From contig CALXAS010000011.1 of assembly GCA_944386315.1 (NCBI GenBank), forward strand, positions 1-16,217: 16,217 nucleotides of DNA, given 5' to 3'. Position numbers and translations under genes: made by a program. The notes under the pieces were generated by a model, which was not told the origin of the DNA, made no database searches, and was given only the letters and a program-made list of their open reading frames with translations. This document shows positions 1-6,421 of the stretch, piece after piece. The first letter of the stretch is position 1, and every line of letters starts with the position of its first letter. The DNA comes from an uncultured Clostridia bacterium (GTDB lineage Bacteria > Bacillota > Clostridia > TANB77 > CAG-508).

Positions 1-799
1 TAGAGGCTTCTTGTTGCATCGTACTAGTAGTAAAAGGTGGTGCAGGCGTTCTTTTCTTCTCACTTTTTTTGATATCTTTTACAATATAATCTTGATTTTT
101 TATTGCTTGTAGAATAGTATCTACTTCTTCTTTTGTGTGAATTTCTTGTTTTTTTCCATCTTTTCCATAAAAATGTGCTTCAAATGTTTTTTGAGATTTT
201 TCTTCTAAAAGTGTTACATAAATATTCCAATATTCTTCCGGAATAAAATTCTCTATTTCATTCTCTCTATCTACAATTAGTTTTACTGCTACCGATTGCA
301 CTCTACCAGCAGATAATCCTCTTTTTACTTTTTTCCAAAGAACAGGGCTCATTTTATAACCTACTATTCTGTCCATTACACGGCGAGCCTGCTGTGCATC
401 TGTTAAATTTTTATCTATTTTTCTAGGATGTTTCATGGATTCTTGCACTGTTTCTTTGGTAATTTCATTAAAAGTTACTCTGCACACGCTATCTTCTGGT
501 ATATCTAATAAATATGCTAAATGCCATGCAATGGCTTCTCCTTCACGATCAGGGTCAGTTGCTAAGTAAACTTTTTTACTAGCTTTTGCATCTTTTTTTA
601 AGCTTTTTATTAAATCTCCTTTTCCTCTAATGTTAATATATTCTGGTTCGAAATCGTGTTCTATATCAATACCTAATTTTGATTTTGGTAAATCGCGAAT
701 ATGCCCCATAGAAGCTACTACTTTTGTATTGCCTCCTAAAAATTTTTTGATGGTATTTGCCTTTGCAGGTGATTCCACTATAATTAATTTATCTGGCAT
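1..799 (-). CDS. topA: DNA topoisomerase I, N-terminal part (gene runs off the left edge)
   Basis: Type IA topoisomerase, which relaxes negatively supercoiled DNA through a transient 5'-phosphotyrosine link. The minus strand is open from ATG at 797-799 to the window edge, about 266 codons of a protein usually near 690 residues. Translation begins MPDKLIIVESPAKANTIKKF, the TOPRIM start with its catalytic Glu at residue 9. DPDREGEAIAWHL follows, with the metal-binding DxDxE. RRVMDRIVGYKMSPVLW and GLSAGRVQSVAV are the type IA core, and PAPPFTTSTMQQEAS is the last segment seen. The active-site Tyr should lie just beyond position 1. The gene has its own promoter at 837-865 and a purine-rich AAGAAGGGA upstream of the start. 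The terminator at 875-909 separates it from whatever is transcribed upstream. Identification is secure; only the 3' part is missing. Confidence 0.96.
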   Translation of the reverse strand, partial: MPDKLIIVESPAKANTIKKFLGGNTKVVASMGHIRDLPKSKLGIDIEHDFEPEYINIRGKGDLIKSLKKDAKASKKVYLATDPDREGEAIAWHLAYLLDIPEDSVCRVTFNEITKETVQESMKHPRKIDKNLTDAQQARRVMDRIVGYKMSPVLWKKVKRGLSAGRVQSVAVKLIVDRENEIENFIPEEYWNIYVTLLEEKSQKTFEAHFYGKDGKKQEIHTKEEVDTILQAIKNQDYIVKDIKKSEKKRTPAPPFTTSTMQQEAS

Positions 800-836
800 C
801 TTCTCATTCCCTTCTTTTTAAATTTCTCATTTCTGT

Positions 837-865
837 ATTCTAAAATATTTTCTGCAAGAATGCAA
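837..865 (-). promoter_or_regulatory. Promoter of topA
   Basis: On the minus strand TTGCAT (860-865) and TAGAAT (837-842) are separated by exactly 17 bases, matching 4/6 and 5/6 of the sigma-A consensus. The expected start near 830 gives a 5' UTR of about 30 bases. It lies directly downstream of the 875-909 terminator, so topA is probably its own transcription unit. Confidence 0.65.
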
Positions 866-874
866 GTATTTTTG

Positions 875-909
875 AAAAAAAGCAGATGAAATCACTCCAT
901 CTGCTTTTT
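875..909 (-). terminator. Bidirectional intrinsic terminator upstream of topA
   Basis: AGCAGATG (881-888) pairs with CATCTGCT (898-905), and the flanking A and T runs extend the stem to about 12 bp around a 9-base loop. Read on the minus strand the hairpin is followed by seven U. The plus strand also has a U run. No complete gene on the minus strand feeds into it, so it probably ends a small RNA or a lost short gene from the 910-1290 region. Confidence 0.75.
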
Positions 910-921
910 AAGAAAGTTACA

Positions 922-1000
922 TTACCTCCAGTTAGCTCTCATTTCTTTTTTTAAGTAACTTTTTATTTCCTCAGTTATGTCTTTTCCATTATGTCAATTT
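922..1000 (-). pseudogene. Possible remnant of a very short ORF ending at a terminator
   Basis: On the minus strand a frame ending in TAA at 922-924 reads KDITEEIKSYLKKEMRANWR, which looks like an ordinary helical protein tail. It has no start codon in frame after a TGA at 994-996. An ATG at about 989-991 lies one frame away and would join if one more A were present in the run just after it. The terminator at 875-909 follows the stop within about 15 bases, as expected of a real gene end. I see no Shine-Dalgarno upstream and do not recognise a family. Chance coding in AT-rich DNA remains quite possible. Confidence 0.25.
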
Positions 1001-1073
1001 ATTTGGCTGTTATTTTATTCTTTTAGATGGTAAAATTTCCCTCTAAATTATCAAAAGACTAGCTATAAAGTAA

Positions 1074-1102
1074 TTGACAAAATATAGGAAATATTATATA
1101 TT
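1074..1102 (+). promoter_or_regulatory. Strong plus-strand promoter of the small hydrophobic ORF
   Basis: TTGACA (1074-1079, 6/6) is followed after 17 bases by TATATT (1097-1102, 5/6). The start would fall near 1108-1110, exactly at the foot of the 1110-1132 hairpin. The ten bases AAAAGACTAG (1053-1062) just upstream recur in the terminator arm at 1221-1230. Confidence 0.65.
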
Positions 1103-1109
1103 GTTTTTG

Positions 1110-1132
1110 CCTTTCTCCAGAAGGTAGAAAGG
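1110..1132 (+). promoter_or_regulatory. 5' UTR hairpin covering the Shine-Dalgarno
   Basis: CCTTTCT (1110-1116) pairs with AGAAAGG (1126-1132). Inside it CC (1117-1118) pairs with GG (1123-1124) around an AGAA loop, with T1125 bulged. The right arm holds the first half of the ribosome site AAAGGAGGG (1128-1136), so the folded RNA would partly hide it. Because transcription should start at the foot of this stem, the hairpin would form at the extreme 5' end of the mRNA. Confidence 0.5.
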
Positions 1133-1142
1133 AGGGAAAATT

Positions 1143-1214
1143 TTGGGAAACTTTATTAGACTGCTAGTTTTATTATTAATTTACCTAATCTTAGATAAAT
1201 TTGATAATGAATAG
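1143..1214 (+). CDS. Small hydrophobic membrane peptide, candidate type I toxin
   Basis: A 23-codon ORF with a TTG start, six bases after a perfect AAAGGAGGG Shine-Dalgarno. Four residues (M, G, N, F) lead into an almost unbroken hydrophobic run, IRLLVLLLIYLIL, long enough for a short transmembrane helix, and then the charged tail DKFDNE and a TAG stop. It has its own promoter (1074-1102), a structured leader and its own terminator (1221-1257), so it is a complete monocistronic unit of about 150 bases. Small single-helix peptides with a charged tail, a hidden ribosome site and an opposing RNA are typical of type I toxins (Ibs, Fst/Ldr and TxpA-like groups). I recognise no specific family. Alternatives are a non-toxic small membrane peptide, or an sRNA whose ORF is incidental. 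Confidence 0.5.
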   Translation: MGNFIRLLVLLLIYLILDKFDNE

Positions 1215-1217
1215 CAA

Positions 1218-1282
1218 GGGAAAAGACTAGGAATGGTACTCCTAGTCTTTTATATTTTGAAAAACTTTATTTTCCTGACGTC
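1218..1282 (-). ncRNA. Predicted antisense RNA facing the small hydrophobic ORF
   Basis: The perfect minus-strand promoter at 1289-1317 should start an RNA near 1282. No ORF with a start codon follows it. It would cross the hairpin at 1221-1251, overlapping the 3' end of the small-ORF mRNA. If that weak stop is passed, it would continue to the terminator at 875-909 as an RNA of about 400 bases complementary to the entire mRNA. The given ends are the short version and are inferred from promoter and hairpin positions only. Confidence 0.4.
1221..1257 (+). terminator. Intrinsic terminator of the small-ORF transcript
   Basis: AAAAGACTAGGA (1221-1232) pairs perfectly with TCCTAGTCTTTT (1240-1251) around the 7-base loop ATGGTAC, followed by TATATTTT. 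It starts seven bases after the TAG stop of the small ORF. In the minus direction the same hairpin has only the U4 inside its own arm and then CCC, so it should be weaker that way. Confidence 0.7.
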
Positions 1283-1288
1283 AAATAT

Positions 1289-1317
1289 ATTATAACGCAT
1301 ATTTTATTATATGTCAA
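1289..1317 (-). promoter_or_regulatory. Perfect-consensus sigma-A promoter downstream of murG
   Basis: On the minus strand TTGACA (1312-1317) and TATAAT (1289-1294) are both exact and are 17 bases apart. This is the strongest promoter in the window. It begins six bases past the murG stop, and no protein gene follows for almost 500 bases (topA has its own promoter behind a terminator). That is why an RNA product is proposed. Confidence 0.7.
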
Positions 1318-1322
1318 ATTTT

Positions 1323-2444
1323 TTATTTTATTCTTTTTAATGGTAAAATCTTCCTTATTTCTTCATAAATATGTTTTTCTACGTCCTTTTTAGCAATTTT
1401 TTCTGCAGTTATCCCCATTTCTTTTAAGACTTGTGGATATCTTATTAAATTTTCTATTTCTATGTTCAATTTTTCTGCCATCAAATCCTTATCTAATATA
1501 ATTTTGGCAGCTTTTCTATCTGCTAATACTCTAGCATTATATTCTTGGTGGTTTTCTGTAGCATAAGGAAATGGAATAAAAATGGCAGGTTTCCCTACTG
1601 TCATAATTTCTGTAACTGTCATGGCTCCACTTCTACATACTACTAAATCTACTGCATTATATAATTCCTCCATGTTATAAATATAAGGTACAACTTTTGC
1701 ATTTGCATACGAATCTATTTTTTCTCCCCATCTTTGTTTTAGTTCTTCATAGCCTTTTGCTCCTGCTGACCATATTAAATTATAATTTTGGTTTTTTTGT
1801 TCTTCTATAATTTGTATTAGACTATTATTGATACTCTTGGCTCCTTGGCTTCCTCCAAAAGCAAGTACCATTGGCAAATCTTTTTCAAATCCTATTCGTT
1901 TTCGTATTTGCTGTTTCTCTTCTTGTGATATATTTACTTTTTTTACTTTAGTTGGTGTGCCGGTAACTACTGCTTTTCTAGCTTTAGGCAATCTATCTTT
2001 GGCTTCTGCAAACCCCAAAAAAATACAATCTGCCTTTTTACTTAACATTTTCACTGCCATTCCTGGAAAAGCATTGCTCTCATGTAGCACTAAAGGTACT
2101 TTTAATTGTTTTGCTGCCATTCCTGCTGCCACACAAATATATCCACCCGTTCCAATGACTACATCTGGCTTTTCCTCTTTGATAATTTTTTTTGCCTCTC
2201 CCACACTGCAAAATGTTTGCCAAATCTTTTTGATATTTTCCCAGCTAATACTTCTATTAAAGCCATAGGCATTGATATGTTTTAGTTCATAACCTGCTCT
2301 TGGCACTAAATCATTTTCTAATCCTCTTGTTGTTCCCAAAAATATAATTTGAGAATTTGGCTCTTGCTTTTTTATTTCATTTGCAATGGCAATTCCCGGA
2401 TTAATATGTCCTCCTGTTCCAGCAGCAGCAACAATTACCTTCAT
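1323..2444 (-). CDS. murG: UDP-N-acetylglucosamine:lipid I N-acetylglucosaminyltransferase
   Basis: Peripheral membrane GT28 enzyme that adds GlcNAc to lipid I, making lipid II on the inner face of the membrane. The 373 residues are full length. The N-terminus MKVIVAAAGTGGHINPGIAI carries the glycine-rich GTGGH loop that touches lipid I and phosphate. Later come LHESNAFPG, AFGGSQGAKSIN (start of the C-terminal Rossmann domain), then CRSGAMTVTEI and PYATENHQEYNA, which bind UDP-GlcNAc. The ATG follows a GGGGAGG ribosome site. It is the last gene of the murE-mraY-ftsW-murG operon, 65 bases after ftsW. No clear terminator follows its stop; instead the strong minus-strand promoter at 1289-1317 begins almost at once. 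Confidence 0.97.
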   Translation of the reverse strand: MKVIVAAAGTGGHINPGIAIANEIKKQEPNSQIIFLGTTRGLENDLVPRAGYELKHINAYGFNRSISWENIKKIWQTFCSVGEAKKIIKEEKPDVVIGTGGYICVAAGMAAKQLKVPLVLHESNAFPGMAVKMLSKKADCIFLGFAEAKDRLPKARKAVVTGTPTKVKKVNISQEEKQQIRKRIGFEKDLPMVLAFGGSQGAKSINNSLIQIIEEQKNQNYNLIWSAGAKGYEELKQRWGEKIDSYANAKVVPYIYNMEELYNAVDLVVCRSGAMTVTEIMTVGKPAIFIPFPYATENHQEYNARVLADRKAAKIILDKDLMAEKLNIEIENLIRYPQVLKEMGITAEKIAKKDVEKHIYEEIRKILPLKRIK

Positions 2445-2509
2445 TTTGCATCCTCCCCTTTGTGTCTACTAAAAAAGCTGATTTTTTTAGCATTTTTTCA
2501 CTTTTCTTT

Positions 2510-3664
2510 TTATACTTTTGTTCTTGCTCTTGATATATTGAGTAATACTCCTACGCTAGCAAGTAATATAACAAGTGCCGTTCCTCCATAACTAAAGAAA
2601 GGAAGTGCCATTCCTGTGGCTGGCATAGAGGATGTAACTACTGCTATATTAATAATAGCTTGTAGGCCAATTAATGTAGTAATTCCTATTGCCATTAAAC
2701 TACCAAAAGAGTCTGATGCTCTCATAGAAGTAATAATTCCTCTCCATACAAATATAGCAAATAAGGCAATTACGACAAAGCAACCTACAAATCCTAATTC
2801 TTCTGCTAATATAGCAAAAATAAAGTCGTTATGTGGTTCTGGTATATACAAATATTTTTGTTTACTTTCTCCTAATCCTACTCCAAATAAACCTCCGGAA
2901 CCTATAGCATATAAACTTTGGATAACCTGCCATCCATCTCCTTTAGCATCTGACCAAGGATCTAGAAAAGTCATAATTCTATTAATTCTAAAGTCCCCTG
3001 TTCCTGTTGTTTGCGCTAGTAATAGCATTCCTGCCACGGCGACAACTACTCCTGCCACTCCGGCTGTCATAAAATATCGCATTTTGGTTCCTGCCATAAT
3101 CATCATAACACTTACAATTCCTACAATAACGATACAAGCGCTTAAATGGTTTTGTATAAAATATAAAATAGCAATAGGTGGTACTAAGAATAGAAATGGT
3201 TTTACAAACCCTTTCCAAAAACCTTGTAATTCCGATTTATGTTTTGTTAAATACTCTGCATAAAAAACAATTAAACATATTTTAGAAATTTCAGATGGTT
3301 GAAAACGTCCAAAGCCTAAATCAATCCATCTTGTTGCTCCTTTTACATCTACTCCAATTCCCGGAATGGCAACGGATAGCAAAGCAACTATAGCAACAAT
3401 GTAAGCTACTTTATATAATTTTTGATAAAAATGATAATTGAATTTCGATAGTCCTCCCATAAGCGCTAATCCAAGTATTGCAAACAAGCCCTGTCTTATT
3501 ACATAAGTGTAACTATTTCCTGTTACCGAAAGGGATGTTGGTGCACTAGCAGACATAACCATTACAAGCCCTAACGCAAGTAACAATATGACTGTAATAC
3601 ATAATGTAAAATCAAATGGATTTTTCGTTGTTTTTGCTTTTGTTTCCACTACTTTGCTTGCCAT
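2510..3664 (-). CDS. ftsW: SEDS-family peptidoglycan polymerase FtsW/SpoVE
   Basis: Multi-pass membrane glycosyltransferase that polymerises lipid II at the septum with a partner class B PBP. The 384 residues have a short charged N-terminus (about 16 residues) and then some ten hydrophobic segments. Family signatures are GATRWIDLGFGRFQPSEISK (about 109-128), QNHLSA, and PEPHNDFIFAILAEELGF with Asp280 at the place of the catalytic aspartate of RodA/FtsW. The C-terminus has FFSYGGTALV, the SEDS signature. A GGGAGGA ribosome site lies five bases before ATG. The position between mraY and murG matches spoVE/ftsW in Clostridia and Bacillus. Sequence alone cannot separate vegetative FtsW from sporulation SpoVE. 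The SpoVD-like PBP encoded further upstream would be the natural partner. murD, usually just upstream, is absent. Confidence 0.93.
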   Translation of the reverse strand: MASKVVETKAKTTKNPFDFTLCITVILLLALGLVMVMSASAPTSLSVTGNSYTYVIRQGLFAILGLALMGGLSKFNYHFYQKLYKVAYIVAIVALLSVAIPGIGVDVKGATRWIDLGFGRFQPSEISKICLIVFYAEYLTKHKSELQGFWKGFVKPFLFLVPPIAILYFIQNHLSACIVIVGIVSVMMIMAGTKMRYFMTAGVAGVVVAVAGMLLLAQTTGTGDFRINRIMTFLDPWSDAKGDGWQVIQSLYAIGSGGLFGVGLGESKQKYLYIPEPHNDFIFAILAEELGFVGCFVVIALFAIFVWRGIITSMRASDSFGSLMAIGITTLIGLQAIINIAVVTSSMPATGMALPFFSYGGTALVILLASVGVLLNISRARTKV

Positions 3665-3740
3665 TCCTATCCTCCCTTTTTCTTCTTTCTTTTTCCTTTG
3701 CTTTTTTTAATTTTTGTCATTTTATTCTAAAATTTGTATT

Positions 3741-4724
3741 TTAGATTGCCATTAATCCTACCATCGCTGCCAATAAACTCACTAAACTAAAAACAGATAC
3801 GACTTTGTTTTCTTTCCAACCACACAACTCGAAATGATGGTGTAATGGTGCCATTTTAAAAATTCTGTTTCCTGTTCTTTTATAATGTGCTACTTGTATC
3901 ATAACAGACAATGTTTCTAATACTGGTACAATAGCAATAATAAGTAATAATAATGGCATTTTTAGATATAATGCCATAGCGGCAACTGCTCCTCCTAATA
4001 AAAGAGAACCGGTGTCTCCCATCATTACTTTGGATGGGTATAGATTAAATAATAAAAATCCTAAACAAATACCTGCAATAGCGCTTCCAAATAATGCTAC
4101 TTCCTTTATATTAAATATAATAGCTATAACAGTTAAACAAGTTACAATAATGGTTGTAACACTGCTAGATAGTCCATCTATTCCATCTGTTAAGTTGATA
4201 GCATTTGTTGCTGCTAGCATTACTACTATAGCAAATGGAATATATAACCATAAAGGTAATGTAATAGATTCTTTCACGAATGGAATATAGATATCTGTTC
4301 CAATTTCAAGCACATTGGTTAAATACAACGTATAGGCTACAGATATAATTAAAAGACCTATCATTTTGTAAATTGGTTTTAAACCTTTTGTGTTTTTAAA
4401 TACTAATTTTTTTAAGTCATCTATCAACCCTACTACACCAAATCCTACTGTTACTAATAGTAATGGTATTATATTCTTCGCCACTTCTGGTTCTGCTCTT
4501 CCTGAAGTATAATATACATATAATCCTATACAAACAATAATAATGGCTATAATAATGATGGTGCCTCCCATGGTAGGTGTTCCTTGTTTTTTTAGATGGG
4601 ATTGTGGTCCGTCTTCTCTTTCTATTTGCCCAACTTTTAATTTTCTTAGTATGGGAATAATAAAAATTGACAAAATGACTGTAATGACAAAACTAATCAG
4701 CAGTACTTTTACTTGAAATTCCAT
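3741..4724 (-). CDS. mraY: Phospho-N-acetylmuramoyl-pentapeptide-transferase
   Basis: Integral membrane enzyme that moves phospho-MurNAc-pentapeptide from UDP onto undecaprenyl phosphate, making lipid I. The 327 residues match the family. Conserved cytoplasmic loops are all present: EDGPQSHLKKQGTPTMGG after the first helix, NAINLTDGIDGLSSS and MMGDTGSLLLGG (Asp-rich, Mg and nucleotide binding), and the histidine signature APLHHHFELCGW near the C-terminus. About ten hydrophobic helices separate them. The ATG follows AAGGAGCG at good spacing. It lies 39 bases after murE in the same operon. In most relatives murF sits between murE and mraY, and here it does not. Confidence 0.97.
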   Translation of the reverse strand: MEFQVKVLLISFVITVILSIFIIPILRKLKVGQIEREDGPQSHLKKQGTPTMGGTIIIIAIIIVCIGLYVYYTSGRAEPEVAKNIIPLLLVTVGFGVVGLIDDLKKLVFKNTKGLKPIYKMIGLLIISVAYTLYLTNVLEIGTDIYIPFVKESITLPLWLYIPFAIVVMLAATNAINLTDGIDGLSSSVTTIIVTCLTVIAIIFNIKEVALFGSAIAGICLGFLLFNLYPSKVMMGDTGSLLLGGAVAAMALYLKMPLLLLIIAIVPVLETLSVMIQVAHYKRTGNRIFKMAPLHHHFELCGWKENKVVSVFSLVSLLAAMVGLMAI

Positions 4725-4763
4725 TTTATTTCGCTCCTTACTTTATTTTTCCTTTTGTTTTCT

Positions 4764-6242
4764 TTATTTTCCTTCTTCCATAATTTCTTTTACAATAATT
4801 CTTTCATCAAAAGGATATTTTACTCCATTGATTTCTTGATATGGTTCGTGTCCTTTTCCTGCAAGTACAATAATATCTTTCTTATCTGCCATTTGAATAG
4901 CATATCGAATAGCTTCTACTCTATCTACTATTACAATATATTTTCCTTTTGTTTTCTTTATGCCTTCTTCAATTTGCTCTACTATTTTTTCTGGATCTTC
5001 TGTACGAGGATTATCAGAAGTAATAATCGTAAAGTCCGCAATTCTTCCAGATATTTCTCCCATAATTGGTCTTTTACTTGTATCTCTGTCTCCTCCACAG
5101 CCAAATACGCTAATCACTCTTCCTCTCGTGTAAGATTTTACCGCATTTAAAATACTTTCTAGACTTTCTGGAGAATGGGCATAATCTATCATAATGGTTA
5201 AATCTTTTGGATTATTAACAAGTTCTGACCTTCCCGGTACTCTTACTTCCAATAGAGCTTCTTTGATTTGTTCTGCATTACATCCTAATTTCATTGCCAC
5301 ACAAATAGCTGCAAGAGAATTGTATACGCTAAATCTTCCTGGAATGCAAGTTTTTACTCTCTCATTTTTATCTCCTATTTTTACTTTAAAATCTACATAG
5401 GAATTGGTAATAGTAATATCTTTTGCTAATACTTTGCAATAGTTGTCAATTCCATAAGTAGTAATGTCACATTCTGGCACTAATTTTGGCACTTTAGAAG
5501 TATATAAATCATCACTATTTACAAATCCTGTTTTGCACATATGGAATAATTTTAGTTTTGAATTGAAATAATCTTGCATGTCTGGATGTTCTTTAGCACT
5601 AATATGGTCTTCTGAAAAATTGGTGAATACTCCTATATCAAAATCGCATCCATCTACTCTATGTAATTTTAAACTTTGAGAAGATACCTCCATGACTACT
5701 GCATCACAACCTGCTTTTGCCATGTCGTAGAACATTTTTTGTAATTTGATGCTTTCTGGTGTGGTTCTATCACTATCTTCTATTTTTTCTTTTCCAATGT
5801 AGCAGGCAATGGTTCCAATTAACCCTATTTTTTTTCCTGCTTTTTCTAAAATTGCCTTTGTCATAAATGCTGTGGTTGTTTTTCCTTTTGTTCCAGTAAT
5901 TCCAATTAGTTTAAATCTTCTAGATGGGTTATCATAGAAATTACAAGCACAAATAGCAAGTGCATGTCTTGTATTCTCACTTAAAATGATAGTTACCTCT
6001 TCTGGTATTTTCTGAATCATTTCTTTTGTTGCTACATCTGCTTGCATCATAATAACAGTTGCACCTTTTTCTATGGCACTTTCTATGTACAAATGTCCAT
6101 CTGTATCAAATCCTTTTATGGCAATAAACATTCCATCTTTTTCTATTTTTCTGGAATCACTCTCTACATTAGTAATTTCTTTTTCTAAGGTTCCTTTTAC
6201 TTTTAATCCTTCTAAGCCTGCTAATATTTCTTTTAATTCCAT
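4764..6242 (-). CDS. murE: UDP-MurNAc-tripeptide synthetase, meso-diaminopimelate type
   Basis: Cytoplasmic Mur ligase that adds the third stem-peptide residue to UDP-MurNAc-L-Ala-D-Glu using ATP. The 492 residues show the three usual domains. The N-terminal one holds VESDSRKIEKDGMFIAIKG. The ATP-binding domain holds GTKGKTTT (117-124), SSQSLKLHRV and the KLKLF segment with the carbamylated Lys. The C-terminal one holds DYAHSPESL, FGCGGDRD and DNPR (410-413). DNPR is known to recognise meso-DAP, whereas lysine-adding MurE enzymes differ there, so the wall peptide is probably DAP-type. ATG follows AAAAGGAG by eight bases. It heads an operon with mraY, ftsW and murG behind its own promoter (6283-6311), so it does not depend on the PBP gene located 7 kb upstream. 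Confidence 0.96.
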   Translation of the reverse strand: MELKEILAGLEGLKVKGTLEKEITNVESDSRKIEKDGMFIAIKGFDTDGHLYIESAIEKGATVIMMQADVATKEMIQKIPEEVTIILSENTRHALAICACNFYDNPSRRFKLIGITGTKGKTTTAFMTKAILEKAGKKIGLIGTIACYIGKEKIEDSDRTTPESIKLQKMFYDMAKAGCDAVVMEVSSQSLKLHRVDGCDFDIGVFTNFSEDHISAKEHPDMQDYFNSKLKLFHMCKTGFVNSDDLYTSKVPKLVPECDITTYGIDNYCKVLAKDITITNSYVDFKVKIGDKNERVKTCIPGRFSVYNSLAAICVAMKLGCNAEQIKEALLEVRVPGRSELVNNPKDLTIMIDYAHSPESLESILNAVKSYTRGRVISVFGCGGDRDTSKRPIMGEISGRIADFTIITSDNPRTEDPEKIVEQIEEGIKKTKGKYIVIVDRVEAIRYAIQMADKKDIIVLAGKGHEPYQEINGVKYPFDERIIVKEIMEEGK

Positions 6243-6282
6243 ATGGTGTACTCCTTTTTATCATTATATTTTTTCTTGCTAC

Positions 6283-6311
6283 ATTATATAACTAATCTTT
6301 TTATTTGTAAA
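6283..6311 (-). promoter_or_regulatory. Promoter of the murE-mraY-ftsW-murG operon
   Basis: On the minus strand TTTACA (6306-6311, 5/6) and TATAAT (6283-6288, 6/6) are 17 bases apart. The predicted start near 6276 leaves a leader of about 35 bases before the murE ATG. Confidence 0.75.
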
Positions 6312-6341
6312 TCTTTTTTTCAATTCCAATATCAAGTAGGA

Positions 6342-6410
6342 ACTAAGTGATTATTTCACTAAGTAGCCTCTCGCCAGAAAGAGGCCGATGGATATTTCTC
6401 CATCGGTCTC
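6342..6410 (-). terminator. Cluster of overlapping hairpins between the HD gene and murE
   Basis: A 12-bp stem, GAGGCCGATGGA (6381-6392) with TCCATCGGTCTC (6399-6410) including one G-T pair, starts 11 bases past the HD gene. A second stem, GCCTCT (6366-6371) with AGAGGC (6380-6385), uses the same GAGGC bases, so the two cannot form together. A third, imperfect stem spans 6342-6364 and contains ACTAAGT twice as a direct repeat. On the minus strand only a short U run (UUU) follows the first stem, so it is a weak intrinsic terminator at best. All of it lies upstream of the murE promoter. It probably ends the HD transcript; a switching role is possible but unsupported. Confidence 0.45.
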
Positions 6411-6421
6411 CAAACAAGTCT

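Noticed and set aside
1109..1257. 6S RNA or another known housekeeping RNA as the product of the 1074 promoter
   Set aside because: The 5' and 3' ends do not pair to form the long closing stem of 6S RNA, and a perfect ribosome site followed by an ORF fits better.
1828..2268. 146-residue open frame on the plus strand
   Set aside because: Antisense shadow of murG with no recognisable domain.
2616..3263. 215-residue open frame on the plus strand
   Set aside because: It lies antisense to ftsW, whose SEDS motifs are unambiguous; its composition is the mirror of transmembrane codons and it lacks a ribosome site or domain.
6243..6421. Riboswitch controlling murE
   Set aside because: The hairpins lie upstream of the murE promoter, so they would not be in its leader, and no known aptamer core was recognised.
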